DNA of 64,000 nt from Nymphalis io (GCF_905147045.1 NC_065902.1:7509377-7573376), one strand, 5' to 3'; shown: positions 49,101 to 62,600, counted from the first letter of the stretch. The notes: a model not told the origin generated them from the sequence alone. A program made the numbers and translations.

Positions 49101-49317
49101 CTACCACCGGTTCAAAGCGCAGATTCAACTACATAATCAACTATTGTTATATAACGAAATTTATATGGAATGACAATTTTTAAATTCATTTTCAATAATT
49201 GTAATATCAAATATTAATTAAAGACATATGATATTATTTATTACAAAGTTCCCCTAACTTTTTATCTCTATTTACGTTTGTTTCAACTATTGTAAATAAT
49301 TCTGTTAATACTTACAG
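43118..49317. other. Long gene-poor AT-rich stretch
   Basis: No convincing exon was found. Open frames here are short and low in complexity. 44085-44150 is a small fragment of retroelement family B (AGTGACTACCGCCGCCCATGG). 48861-48889 is a CT-rich microsatellite. 49059-49127 is a fragment of repeat family D. If the distal exon at 49.3 kb belongs to lama, this is intron. Confidence 0.5.
49059..49127 (+). repeat. Fragment of dispersed repeat family D
   Basis: Shares GAATCGT.ATTTTACA with 31736-31905 and carries AAGCTACCACCGGTTC, which from memory is part of the same lepidopteran repeat. Confidence 0.45.
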
Positions 49318-49428
49318 CGTCAGTGGTGAGCCCACAAACACAAAATGTAGGCGTTCTCAACCCATCGGAATGAAACTGCTGATGACGGTGGCGGAAGGTC
49401 GATAACTGACTTAAATCACTACTGATCT
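49318..49428 (-). other. Possible distal exon (splice-bounded)
   Basis: On the minus strand a good acceptor (CTTTTTACAG) ends at 49429 and a strong donor (GCT then GTAAGTATT) starts at 49317, giving a 111-base exon. One frame is open throughout (begins ISSDLSQLSTFRHRHQQ), but 37 open codons are not significant and the sequence matches no family I know. The lama start exon is preceded by an acceptor-like site, so this may be an untranslated exon of lama, with the next exon upstream at 55.0 kb. This is inference only. Confidence 0.35.
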
Positions 49429-49482
49429 GTAAAAAGAAATACAATATGAACAACATAGAAACCGCATAATCATAAATGAGGT

Positions 49483-49506
49483 ATATATATATATATATAT
49501 ATATAT
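49483..49506. repeat. AT dinucleotide microsatellite
   Basis: About twelve uninterrupted TA units. No function is implied. Confidence 0.9.
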
Positions 49507-49530
49507 GGAGTATATTTTTTTTAATTAAAT

Positions 49531-49783
49531 ACCCAGTGGTTAGAATGCACGATGAAAGGCAAGAGCCATTGAATTTTCATGTGCTTAATTTGTGTTTATG
49601 ATCAATCTCGGTCTCAGCGATTAAGGAAAATATCGCGAGGAAGTCTGCAATTTCACTGCAATTCTGCCACATGTGAATCCACCAACCCGCATTCGAACAG
49701 TTTGGTGGGATAAGCTTCAAACCTTCTCCTCATAGGGTAAAGGGTTATTAGGCGTGCAGTGTGGACTGTTATAGGCTGTTACT
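49531..49783 (+). repeat. SINE family A, diverged copy A4
   Basis: Contains part of the tRNA-like head (CCAGTGGTTAGAATGCACGA), the body (TTTTCATGTGCTTAATTTGT, ACATGTGAATCCACCAACCC) and the end (TGGACTGTTATAGGCTGTTAC). The B box is eroded, so it is an old copy. Confidence 0.7.
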
Positions 49784-52700
49784 TATCTTCAACATGTTTA
49801 AATCAATAATTAATTAAAGTAAGTCTTAGGTACAATGTTATATAAGTTCGTAGAACATTATTTTCCTCATTTATTTCAATTATTGCTTATTATTTAGAAG
49901 AGGAAATGTCATTAATGATAAAAATTAGCTTATGAAACGAATAAATAGGGATTCACTCTAACTTTCCATCGTCATGGGTTGAATTGAATTTTTATTAACA
50001 TCGAAAATTACAATACAGTTAATAAAATAAAAACATTACATACATTTTACAACCAAAGATGTTATCGTGTACTATATACATGTAACAAATACACTATGTT
50101 CCTACACTTATTCTAATAGAGATGGAATTATTCTTCAAATTGAAATGTAATAGTATATATGTAAATTACTTTTATCTAATATAAATAATAAACTTCAATA
50201 TTAGTTAAATATTATATGCAAACAAACCAAATTATAATTTTAAACCTACTTCTAATTTGAAATCAACTAAAAATAAGCACAGTGAGTAAAAGATTTGATT
50301 TTGTTGTAAATGCGCTTATATGAACAAACATAGAATTGTTGCTAATATCGTCCGTCCTCAGCTATATTTAATTTTAAGATTTAATTATAATAGTTAAATC
50401 TTTATCTATTATTATAAAATAAATTTTCATTGACTCAGTAAAAACTTCATGCAGAAAAAATATATAATGCTGAACTTAAAACTGGGCGCTCATGCGTAAC
50501 CTTATAATTTAATGTACAATATGATCGTCTGCAAACATTTAGACTGAGAGATAAGATCGGCGATTATTCGGCACGCATCAAGGTGGTCGTGTCTTTTAAA
50601 TGATCGGGTCTTAACATTCTCGTATATTCTATGAAATCGGCAGGTAATGCAAACAAAACAAAAATTTAGCCTCGCAACTAAAAAAAAAATACACCAGACT
50701 GTGTGTACATTTTAATAACATTGAAGAAATTTTAGAACTTCAAAATACTAAATAGTGTATATAAAAAAACGATTATATTATATTGATGCACGAAGACGGT
50801 TTTTAACTATGCTGACTCAAATTAAAATACTATTTTAAATGTTTTTATTCGTTTTTTCAGCAAGAAAATCGATAGTTTTCTAAAATCGAATCATATGAAT
50901 GAGAGCATTATTTTATTTGTTTTCAAAGTAATCACAATATATTTTTAGTGAATTCAAAATATTCTCGAGGTATAATTAAAAACTAATACTTTAATTTATG
51001 CAAACGTCAACAAGGACGCTTGGACAACTTCATTATAAGTACCTTAGCCTTAATAGTATAATAATAATTTTATCAACGGCTTCCCCAAGTCCCATGTTCA
51101 TCATTCTGTCCCGTTGGGCTATTTTAGTCCCTAACCAAAAACAAGTTTGCTCAACTTATGAGGCAAACAGGAATTTTAGTAATTGACAACAGATTTTTGA
51201 CGAAGAATAAGTAATTGTAATGTTTCTACATAAATACTGAATATATTAACGATTTTTCCATTAAATATTGTCAAAGGTTTCTCGGGGGCCATTTTTAATA
51301 TTTTAATACTTTTTTTTTTGGTTTTAATACTACGGGTTAAGATTGAAAAATGGGTCTTTCACATTCTAATAGGAATTTTCAATCATTACAATAAAAATAC
51401 TACTTACAATAATTATTATAAGGTTATATATTTTATTACGGTTTTCACGTGCATCTACCGAAACGATAACAATGCCATAAGTATTCTGCAATGTATTGGC
51501 CTTGCAAATCCTAGTTTCACTTTAAGCTCTGCAATCAGTTCCAAGTTTATTTTATAAACAGAATAAAATATAACAGTTTGTACGTAAAATAATATTTAAA
51601 GAATATATGTAAATTACCCACATAGTATATTTTTTTTAATTATTATATGTAAGTAGTATTTTCGTATTTTAATGAAACCTAACATTATTAATTTTATTAT
51701 AACTTCATGTTAAATCAATATTATTGCAAGTCGCATCAATGATGCTTTAAAAGTACTTGCAAGAACTTTTTTGAATAAAATATTAATTCACTCAAGCTTA
51801 GAATATACAGTTTACATATACTATGAAAAATATTATAAGAACGGAAAAAACAAAGAGTGCACAGTGTTTCACTCGAATTGGCGCTAATCGTATGCGGGCA
51901 GAGAATTATTGTATAATAATATTTACTGACATCAAATTATTAAAAAAATTACATAAAACTTTAACAAGTTTATTTTTAGAATGATTTGAATCCCGGAAAT
52001 GAAAAGGAATTTTAGAAATGATGTGCGACTTATCAGTTGTCAGTTGGCCTTAGTTCTATGATTTCGGAAACCAACCTTTCGTTTCTTCTTCATCCTACGT
52101 ATTACTGGTGACAAAACTTGTAGCAAAACCATTGAGCGAAGAATTTTTTAATTCAGAAAACAACTGCCTTCGGCTCTCACGTAATTGTTAATGCGTCACT
52201 CAACACACCAGTGAATAATAATTGTTTTAAAACAATACAGGCATGTCATATTGTATTTATGTTCATTTGAATCATTCAAGTAGTTGCTAGTAGAATAAAG
52301 TATTATAAATATAGATCAACAATAATTATTGAAAAAAACACTTATTTATCACTTATTATATCAATAAAAAATAATACCTTTCAAATTATTTAAAAAGGTA
52401 AACCTATTTATATTTGCTTATATTTCGTTTTATTTGCAAAATGTAATTCGGAGAAATCGTATAGTTCGTGGCAAATAATTACCAAAACTTACTTAGTAAG
52501 TTACTTATCAAAATTAAAAAAACTTTCAGTTTTATAGAGATAATATAGTTTTAAATATAATAATATTTATGAATAGATTTAAAAATTATAATTTTAAGTA
52601 ATTACCCTTTAATGCCGCAGATTTCTTCTGTAATGGACAACTAATTTCAGAAACCTTTTTATAAGCAGAAAATAAAGCATAACTAATTGTGAAGTGTTTT

Positions 52701-52872
52701 ATTGTAAAAGCAAACAATAGATTTTTTTATTTTTAAATATTGATATAATTTATTTCTATATAAAGCGTACCTATCGTAGTATTATTGTTTACGCCAAATA
52801 ATTTCACCAGAATAATTGGATAATTAGTAGTACTATGTATATTAAAATTTTAGTAGTAATAGTAAATATTCC
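49784..52872. other. AT-rich interval, no gene seen
   Basis: Several short open frames (for example 50998-51186, 51318-51557) have no splice context or family resemblance. No repeat that I can name was found. Confidence 0.5.
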
Positions 52873-53014
52873 GTCCCTTGTGCCTGTATTTGCACTGGCT
52901 CACTCACCCTTCAAACCGGAACACAACAATACCAAGTACTGCTGTTTTGCGGTAGAATATCTGATGAGTGGGTGGTAACTACCCAGACGAGCTAGCACAA
53001 AGCCCTACCACCAG
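52873..53014 (-). repeat. A-tailed retroelement family B, truncated copy B4
   Basis: The 5' half of the element on the minus strand, from CAAAGCCCTACCACCAGTAA through GAATATCTGATGAGTGGGTG to GGCTCACTCACCCTTCAAAC. The 3' half and A tail are missing, which is unusual for a LINE-mobilised element and implies later deletion. Confidence 0.75.
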
Positions 53015-55030
53015 TAATCTATATAACTATTACATACCTATTTATTGAATCTTTTATTTCACAACCACAAAATAAACATTACACAAAAATTAAAATTGCT
53101 AGACGAAATACTTGCTAGCAGACGTGCTGTTGAAAGAGTGTTCAAGCAGAATGTGCAAAAATGGGTTAATACCCTTTTTAAAACCTTATCTCTATACATA
53201 TCTGAGAAAAGAATACCGACAAGGACATAAATCAATCATAAGCAAAGTTTCTAACTAATTCCTTTAAAATGATTCAAATAAATAGTACAAAAGAGAACTA
53301 ATTAACAATTGTTATATATATAATACAATGTCTACGTTACCGTTTTCGTTACCTTTACTATTTGTAAAGAAAATAAGGATTAGTAAAGAGAACAAGGTTA
53401 TTTATGTGATGATAATTAAATTCGAACGTGTACTTTAAATATTAACTACATCCAGCTGTGTTTCCTTGTAGGTACATAATTGCATCTAATGTCGACGGAA
53501 TTGTAAAGAATTTTGTATTCATTATGAATAGGCTGTGATTCAAGGAAAGATTGTAGAATTTTATGATAGCGGTGTTCTATAGGTTGATAACATACTCAGA
53601 CAGATAAGTAATTTCCGGAATTTGAAAAATTGAAATATCGATATCTAGTATATACGAGAACTTGTTTTTTTAACTCTATATAATTAATTAATGATTAAAT
53701 TGAGTTCAAAGTGTAATTCCTTATATTCAAGGAAGGGTTGTATTATTTCGGAGGCAATTTAACTACATTGAAAAGTCGTTCTATTTTTTACCGTTTGCTT
53801 AAGCTTGCTAGAGCTTGGCTAGAGCCGTGGAATGTGTTTTTACCTGACACTAACAATAAAGTGAAACTTTTCATTATTTCGTAACTTAGCATGTAATATA
53901 TTTTGCCTTGGCATTGAATTTTAGTATTCATAATACACCTAAAAATGACGTCGCAGGCTAGTGCCAATGATTGAAAATGTTATCAAGGATAGGAGTAATG
54001 TTACAAATTCGGTCTTCCCTACCTACTATTATTGGGAATTATCATTATCAATTTTGGTATATTATATATTGATACTTTTTTTTTATTCGCATGCATGTAT
54101 ATTATTTGTATATATCTATTCCATAAATAAAACATAATGAAACAATTTTGTCCAGTAGTATAAATTTAAGATATTCAATATCTGCTATAGAACTATGGAA
54201 AAATACAATAAGAACACATTTCCATAACTTTATGTAGCTATGAAGTCTTATCTTACGCACACAGTTTTACCGCAGATAACATTAACAAAACCCATTGATA
54301 ATGATTAAGCCATGGCAAGTTATTTGTTAGTGCAATTATTACGTACATGAGAATTACAGGTATTACTAAAACTACATCACTTGAGAAAATTCCAACATTT
54401 CAAGGTAGACTACAAAGATAAAAATTGCTTGAAATACGCGAATAATATTTGGAACAAGTTTGTCCCGGTATATAAGCATAAAGTTTTTTTTTTATTAAGA
54501 GAGCATTTTTAATAAGTGTATGTATATTGTATAGGTAGTTAAATTTGTTTCGCAATGCGTTCTAAATATATAACCACGTGTTCTTTCATAGTACATTGTT
54601 CAGAAATTCGGTTCTCAATCCGATTGGGGTCAAGTGCCTCACGTCTAGACAGTACCTAAGTGAAAAATGACCAATGTTTAAAGTCATTAAGGAATCCTTT
54701 AAATACTTGGCTATAAAGTAAGAGATAATGCTCAAATTTGATAATTTTACATATATTGTAAAGGACCAGGAAAAGACTCGCTTAGAAACTCTATTAAGAG
54801 TACATTATATTCACGGATATTAACATCCGTGAATATAATGGATGCCGTAGAGAAAGTGTAGGTGAGTAATGAACGAGAATGTTGTAAGACTCGAAAGAAT
54901 ACTCAAAACGGTAGTAATCGTACGACTTTAGTACACTAATTGGCCTATTTCCGTGAAAATCTTTGTATTGAGTTGTGCAATATGTCCACTATGAGTATAT
55001 GACTAATGGGAAATTAAAAAAAATAAACTT
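53015..55030. other. AT-rich interval with a perfect palindrome
   Basis: No gene was seen. 54803-54818 and 54825-54840 form a perfect 16-bp inverted repeat around a 6-base loop (arms CATTATATTCACGGAT and its reverse complement). Confidence 0.55.
54803..54840. repeat. Perfect 16-bp inverted repeat
   Basis: The arms are exact reverse complements and the loop is ATTAAC. It lies about 190 bp downstream (minus-strand sense) of the promoter-like patch at 55.0 kb. A small foldback or recombination hotspot is possible; no further structure was found. Confidence 0.85.
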
Positions 55031-55280
55031 ACGCTTGCATCGATTTTCCTCTCGAATTTCAAGTAGCCTTTGACGTAGGTCACGGCAAGGGGACTACATT
55101 TGAATAGGCACTATTAAAGGGCTTTCGTGCGAACTACAATGAGCCCTATAGAGACACGACCGCACTTGGTTACATCGAAGTGACGATTACATTAAGCGTG
55201 TAGCGCGCTCGGAAACGTCGTGGTCGCAAGCGCACGAATCTAGTCCCTACGCTAGCCACACTTAATATACACGCAAATGC
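55031..55280 (-). promoter_or_regulatory. Promoter-like patch with a splice donor
   Basis: This 250-bp block is much richer in G, C and CpG than its surroundings (CGCGCTCGGAAACGTCGTGG in plus sense) and is unlike any repeat in the window. On the minus strand a good donor (GCAAGC then GTAAGTTT) sits at 55029-55030. The stretch contains stops in the frames that could enter the next exon, so it would be a 5' untranslated exon. It is a candidate first exon and core promoter of lama, or of an unrecognised gene. Confidence is limited because no transcript evidence is available. Confidence 0.35.
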
Positions 55281-57209
55281 TTTGTTTTCTCAAGTTATTT
55301 TAGTATTATTATGTTGAATAATTTCACAAAAACTTATGAACAGGAACAATTAGGGGGAATTTTATATTAACAAAATGTTAAACTAATATTTTTATTAAAA
55401 CCTTACCTTTATTCATTGTATATATTCATACGTATTTTTATACATTTTTATAAACAAATATGTTTGTTATAAAAAATAATATAACTGTAAAATGTAAATA
55501 ACTAAATAATTATTAATTGTTAGAATATCAAAATTATTTCATAACAAATTGTTCAAAAGCGCCATCTGTTAAAACATTACTACAACTGTTACAGGTTAGC
55601 TGAATATAATTAACTTACATAAATAGTTTGCTCTCAATTCTATAGATGGCGTGACAGTTGGTGTATGAAACTTTAGAACTTATAAAATTGTAAAAAATCT
55701 CAGTTGGCTTGACAGTAATATTGATTTACATAATCATCAATTTATTTACACTTTTTGAATTATCTTTAAAAACAAGTTTGTTAACGTTTTAGAAATGTTA
55801 ACTAAGGAGGGTAGCCATATAACGAATAGGCTTGGAATTTACATTTATACCTTATATTAGTACTGACTAATCATTTTGTTTATATTTTTACCTTTCGTTA
55901 CAAATTACTTTAAAAAGTACACCTTCACTAACCAAACCTTCCATCATCACATCATAATGGATGTTACAGCAATTTGCAACGATTCTTTCAAGGAAAAACG
56001 TACATTTCAAGAAATATTACCAATATCCTATAAGGTACCTATGTATTAAATATTATTTGGACAAGTGTTTCACGATTTGCACGTATTATATCATACAATA
56101 CAATTTCTTACAAAATTTTTATAATAATTTCTAGATTTTGTTTACAATTTGCATACAATTTGCATAGCTGTTGTTTATATTTTATTTTATTTGTCAAAAG
56201 GAATGAAGGAAATCAGGCCAATATGCCGAAAGAAGATATCGTGTAGTCTTGTCATACACATTTAGAAGTCGTTCTTAGTGATAAACAAAGATGTGATCAA
56301 ATAAAATTGAAAATACAATAATTTAATTCCGTATGCCTGACATAATAATGCGGAGATGCAAGCAAATGTGCTTAACCAATGTGTGAGCCATCTGTTCGTC
56401 TACTCTGTTATTATCTACCTTTAAAAACATTTATAGATATAGTATAAAAATACTTAGTACAATACTTTGAATAACAAGTTAATATTCTAGTAATGGACGA
56501 CCTTACTTATAAATTTGTATAACGTATTTTTAGTTAATCACTGATTTATCTGTTATCGTTGATTTTAATTTCGAAAGAAAACATTGTTTAACTAATCATC
56601 CCCAAAACAACATATAAAGGCGTTAATGATCTGATTATTATATTTTGTCTTAAATATATATGTTGTTAGATAAAAAATAAATTACAATTTTTATTTTCCA
56701 GAGCGTAATACCCGATATCGCTTTAGTTCGAGAGAGATCTAACCTTCAATCCGGTAAGATTACGACTTAATTATTTTTATTTTTCAGTAGTGGTTTTTAA
56801 AGAAGTTTTTAAAAGTTTTTATACAAGCGCTTTTAGAAACTTGGCCTAGTCAGTTTTACGTATATAACGACTCTTTATAAATATCTATAAATAAAATATT
56901 TACAACACTGTTAATTGTTATTCTATTATTGTTAATTGGCGAGTCCTAAATATTGTAGGCAGCGTTTAATAGTTTTGTCTTATACTATGTATACTTATAA
57001 TAATTGATATCGTAAGATATTTAAATAGTCTTATAAAAAAAATAAGGGTATGGTCTGCAGTAAGATGTATTAGCAAAAAAGTACAACATAATCGCAGTAG
57101 GTTTGAAGTCGAGCCCTTGAAGAATTTTAATATTTTTTTGAACATCGTTATTATTCAATATCACAATTTGAAAGCACTGACTTATAATGATGTACCGTTT
57201 TTATTAGTA
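55281..57209. other. AT-rich intergenic DNA, nothing identified
   Basis: No gene, repeat or open frame of note was found. Confidence 0.5.
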
Positions 57210-57450
57210 GTAACAGCATGTTAATGTCCCTCTGTTGGAGCTTATTCCACTACGCTGCTCCAGTGCGGGTTGGTAGAATACCATGTGGCATAATTTCAAT
57301 GAAATTAGACAAATACAGGTTTTCCTTGACCGTCAAGCACGAGATGAATTATAAACGCAAATTAAGCACATGAAAATTCAGTGGTCACTTGCCTGGAACC
57401 CACGATCAACGGTTAAGATTCACGCGTTCTAACCAATAGGCCACCTCGGC
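57210..57450 (-). repeat. SINE family A, near full-length copy A3
   Basis: A minus-strand copy retaining most of the tRNA-like head (in plus sense, CAACGGTTAAGATTCACGCG TTCTAACCAATAGGCCACCTCGGCG) and the body. About 40 bp near the 3' end (the CTCCTC...AGCCCAGC part) and a few bases around AAACATTGTGAGG are deleted. Confidence 0.78.
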
Positions 57451-59607
57451 GTTTTTATTAGTAAGGTTGCTTATATTGACAGTAGAAACATACTCTGGTC
57501 ATCAGGCAGCACTTATGTAGTATTTATTAAATTCAGTATTTTTTGTGGTGTTATTTAAAAAAAAAACGCTTTAGATAAAGTTCAATATCAACGATGCACG
57601 GCCAAAACAAAGTAAGTATTTCTTATCATAGAGAGATTTGCATTTGAGCATTAATTAATAGTCACTTCTTGAAATGTACCTAATAAAATAAATATGAGGT
57701 GAAAGTAAATAATTTTTCTTTCAAATAAAACCAATTTCATCCACGTTCTATTGTAAACTAGGCCAAGGCTTCAATTCCCGACGTAATCCTGCTTTCCTCT
57801 CTCATTTTATTTTGTGTAACTAAAATTTAATGTAGGTTTCTGTTTATGAACAGTTGTTTTACGCTTTTGAAAAAAAAAATATTATCTAAGAAAAAAATTA
57901 TTCAGATCTGAACCTCTTATTAATGATTGAAAAAATCCAACTCTTATTTCACAACCATTGTAAATTGGTAATGTTTTAGTAATTTTGGTAGGTTAAAGCA
58001 TTTCATAATATTTACGAAGTACGAAGAAGATCCGGCGACAAGTTCAGTAGTTCGCGTTACTCATGTTTTACTATAATTAGTTACAATTGAATTTATTTAT
58101 CCCACAAACAGTTATAAATAATTATGTCAATAGAAGTTCTCTATTCATTTTTAAATAACGTCTATTTTTTCATTAGAAATATAACAAGGACAATAATAGC
58201 TATAGAAACTCTTATTATTATATTCATTTACTATGTTTCGTAATTTGAACTTGGAAAAAATGTTTTTTAATTGTTCTTTAACTTCTTTATTTCTAATCAA
58301 GTAACTATTGTTGCTCAAGCATTATTCATTAACATTAAAAAATAATATTCATTTATTTCATGATTATATATTCGTAGATATCCAATAGTGATGTAAAAGG
58401 ATCGATTCCCTTGGGTCGTCCCGTTGGTTTCGTTTCAATTAATAACATTTTAAAATTGACTAGCTGACGTACCACGCTTTGACTAGCATACAAGTTTGCA
58501 CATTTAAGTAATTAGGTGAGTGCTTGCCTGATTATTTTACTTAAGCAAGGATTTTTGAAACACATCCCCTAACGTGGTTAAACAAGGGATGACAGTTTGT
58601 ATGGAAAATCCTCATTTTTTAAATTAGCTTAGGCATAATTGTAGGTATAGTAAGTACCTATTAGTTAAAGCTGCTTTAAAAAGTAGTGATTGTAGTAATC
58701 TATTTAAAAAATAATAATAAAATGTTCCTAATATAAATAATTGCATTTGTCCCTTTATGGATTTAAAATATATTGTAATATGTTTAGAATCATTTTCCTA
58801 ATTATATTAAATAATAATAATATTTCAGAACGTACTTACTTTAGTAACAAAAAGGATAAAATAAATATAATAACAGCTAGGAACTACTATATAATAGTAT
58901 ACTGCTCCAGTCTCCAGCCAAAACTATATAGCAGCGGTTTATTATCACTAGTATATTTTACTAAAAAATTGACACTTTACCGCAATATAATCGAAATGTT
59001 ATCGTTGCCGTTTATCCTTTTTTCTATTATTTATTTAAGCGTCCTGTACTAATATAAAAATTAACAATTATGTTATGTTTTGACATTACGGTATATAGTA
59101 GAATCATATCGGCTTGGCTCCGATCCGAATATAAATGGAATAGTTAATGTTGCATTGAAATTGAATCGGGAATGTATCGTAACCGTTATAAATTAATAAA
59201 GTTGACCTCCCAGTCTACTCTGCTAACAACCCTCTTCTGAATTATGTTTAAGCTAGCTCGCAACCCACGAACCAAAAATGTGGATTCGCATTATAATCAT
59301 TACTATATCGCATATAAATGATTAAACATCACGTAGTAGTAATATCTAAGTATAAATTTAATTGTATACTATCCTATACCTGACTTGTGAACTTTACTTA
59401 GCCGATTGGAAAAACTCACAATCAGTGTCAAGTATTAAAAGTGCTTGCTCTCTTGAAAAATTGTGTAGTGCGCTTCGAATTGCATTCAAAGTAATTAAAA
59501 AATCCAATTAATTTATAACAAAGAGGAATTACGGTCAACAGAACAAAATATGAATTGTTAACGAAATAAGAACATTTTTATTTCTAAGAGTTCTTGCAGA
59601 TGTTTTG
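57451..59607. other. Upstream of the nanos-type gene, first exon not fixed
   Basis: The first nanos coding exon needs an upstream exon or leader. One candidate is near 57592-57609, where ATGCACGGCCAAAACAAA is followed by a strong donor GTAAGTATT, but its phase does not fit the acceptor at 59599. The open frame at 58741-59052 is low-complexity and I do not call it. Confidence 0.4.
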
Positions 59608-62600
59608 ATGGCTGTTAAATTAGATCCTGCAGTATTAGAAGCTCAAGTGACTATTAATAACGGTGAAAATGTTGGTTACGAACGAAATTATACTGACACG
59701 GTGCAGAAACTGAAGAAGAAAGATGGTATGTAGTGTTTTTGATATTAAACTTGGTGGTAGGGTTTTGTGCAAGCCCACCTGGATAGGTACCGCTTATTTC
59801 ATATTCTACCACGAAACAGCATTATTTTGTATTGTTGTGTTCCGGTTTAAAGGGTGGGTGAGTCATTGGACTACAGAGTACTGCGAAAGAGACATAACAT
59901 CTCAGTTCTCAAGGCTGGTGGTGCATTGACGATGTAAGGAATAGTTAATATTTCTTAGAGTACTAATGTATATGGGCCGTGGTGACCACTTACTATCATG
60001 TGGTCCGTTTTATCCCTACCTATTTTAAATAAAGTCCTAGACTCCCCTAATTAAGTAATGGTTCGGATACGGAATACCTAGCTATATATATCAGCGTTAA
60101 ATCTGGGCAGGCACGACTGTCCTAAATCTCAGTGATTATAATCCAACTCGTGTCAGGAAATAAAAAAAAACATAATAAAACATGCATGATCTCTAAGATG
60201 TTATAGTCTATGACACTAGTTATTATTTTTAGTTGAAAGGTCGTATGTATAAACAAATGGTGGTATTATTATTAATTTATAAAACATTATTTTAAATAAA
60301 AAAAATATGTATTACAACCTCCTTTTTTATGTCGGTAAAAAGATTAGGAAAATAAACATTTTTATACTCAAGAGCATTACAGTACACATTATTACATCCG
60401 GAAGCGGTGGCGTAGTGAATTAAAGTTAGCTTGTCCGGATGCCTGTATTGTATGTAAAATACATTAATTATTTATATCAGAAACTTTTGAGACCTTGCCA
60501 TTTTTCGTTTGTTTGTTTTTAATTTTCGATTAAATTGTAGTAATAATAGAGCACTATTCCTCCCTTTCACGCACTAGTTTGAATATCACTAGCATGTATA
60601 ATATTGACACCTCAAATGACACGTAAAGTACACGACACGACTTTTCGGGAGAAGCAAAATGCAAAAGTTGAAAATGTTTTTAGGATATCGTATTTTAGTA
60701 ACTATAAAAATATATCGTAACTATAAATATATGATAATTCTGATAAAATTATTTTCAATGAAAAATCCGTTAGGAAGGCAAGGACTGAATGATAAAACGT
60801 CGGGTGCATATACATCATACAATCAATCGGTAAGCAGATGAGTACAAATTGCTAGTAAAAACTCACCTATCTACACGTGACAACCAGGTAGTAGTGACAG
60901 GAAAAAGGTGGGCAACCTAAGTGTAGTATTTTCCTTATATTTTATATTTTCGATTGGTTTGATAAGCAGTGAAGACAGCATAAGAGTGAAGAATTTAAAA
61001 AAAAAACAGAAAAGTCTAAGGCAAACCTAATCATGACAATTTTATTTAATTGTAAAATTCAAGAAAAAAATATTGTCATCAGATAAGCAGATGGCTGAAG
61101 GTCAACTCCAATTCGGATCTCGTATACTAATGCATATTGGTATTCAGTATGCTCAAATGTTCATTGTTTTTATGTCAATGATATCAGTGTGGCCGGAGAG
61201 AATATTGATAAAAACAGTCAATAAGCTAATTTTAGTAAAATAATTATATCATAACTTAAATAATAGTGACAAAATATCAAAATGATTATTATTTTTAAAC
61301 AGTGAAGCGTTGTGCAGTTATAGTTGTTTTAATCTTATATATTGATACATAATAAATATTTATTATATCCGCCTTCGGTAATTGTTTCAGAGTCACTGCA
61401 TCGTAAGCATCACTCAGACTTTGAAAAGGCAATGTGCTTGCAGCGAGCTGCTCTCTTCTCCTTGTCCTCAAACCAATTCAGTCTCTTAATGAAATACGCT
61501 GACACCCTCCGCCAGCAACGGGTTTCGTTACAGAAATATTTGGTGAGGATAGTAGTAGGTAGAAAAAAAATAACCAGAAAATAATTGTAGCCATATTATT
61601 TACGGGTACCTGGTCTGTTTGTCAACCGATATTCTCTATCTTTTTTTTATTGTCAGCTGTTGAAGGACTTTAGTGCTATCAATAGAAAAAAAAAAAAAGA
61701 AAAGATTCGAAGCATTCAAATTTGTATATGTTTACCTAAATTTTTCAATATGATTATGGTCGATACCACTCAGCCGATGGCCATGACAGTTGGTATACAT
61801 TTAAGCACGGAGAATATCTTACCGCAAGTTGTAATGAATAAACCAACATTTCTATCACATGTCGGGCGTTAGCTATAGCTAGTAAAAATAATGACATATT
61901 TTCAAAAGTACCAAAATATTTGATATTTGTTTTAAAAAAGATGTTTATTAATTTTAATTTATCATCTTGCTCAGTCTTCGTTTTATACCGTTAACAATGC
62001 CGTGGCTTGTATTAAAAAATCAATAACTGTCGTTCGCAACTATTCACCAATGTTGTATCAAATTAACAACGCCATTCATGTCTTGCTAATACAGATATTG
62101 ATAAAGCAACATTTTTAAATAAGAAACGATTTTCAAATTTCAATATTTGACATTTAACGTGTTGTTTATGATTATTAGCTTTTTCGACAATCCTTCTTTA
62201 CTTACAGCTTAAATTTATATCGTAAGACTGATTCATATGAATCGTAAGACTGATTCATATGAATCGTAAGACTGATTCAGTCTTACGATATATTTTAATT
62301 TTTTTACATTCATATGAATCAGTCTTACGATATATTTTAATCTAAGAGAAAAACTGCGTTTAACGAGTTAAATTAATTGATAATATTTTACGTTTAAAAC
62401 CTCATTATTCTACAATATTAAGATTGCAAATTAAGGTCACACTACTATTGCATATGTAATTGTTGCAAGAATTTATGTTTTTTCAAGGAGTGTGGGTTCT
62501 GTAAGAATAATGGAGAACCAGAAGTTTGGTACACAACCCACGCCTTAAAAGACGGAAAAGGTCGGGTGCGATGTCCCATTTTGCGGGCCTTGTCCTGTCG

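Noticed and set aside
49318..49428. Protein-coding exon on the minus strand
   Set aside because: Splice sites look good, but 37 open codons are expected by chance fairly often and the sequence matches nothing known. It was kept only as a possible untranslated exon.
57592..57609. Six-codon first exon for nanos (ATGCACGGCCAAAACAAA then GTAAGT)
   Set aside because: It ends in phase 0, while the acceptor at 59599 opens into a stop in that phase. It would need an unseen intermediate exon.
58741..59052. 103-codon plus-strand frame upstream of nanos
   Set aside because: AT-driven composition (Ile, Tyr, Asn, Leu), no family motif, no splice or promoter context, and not in phase with the nanos exon.
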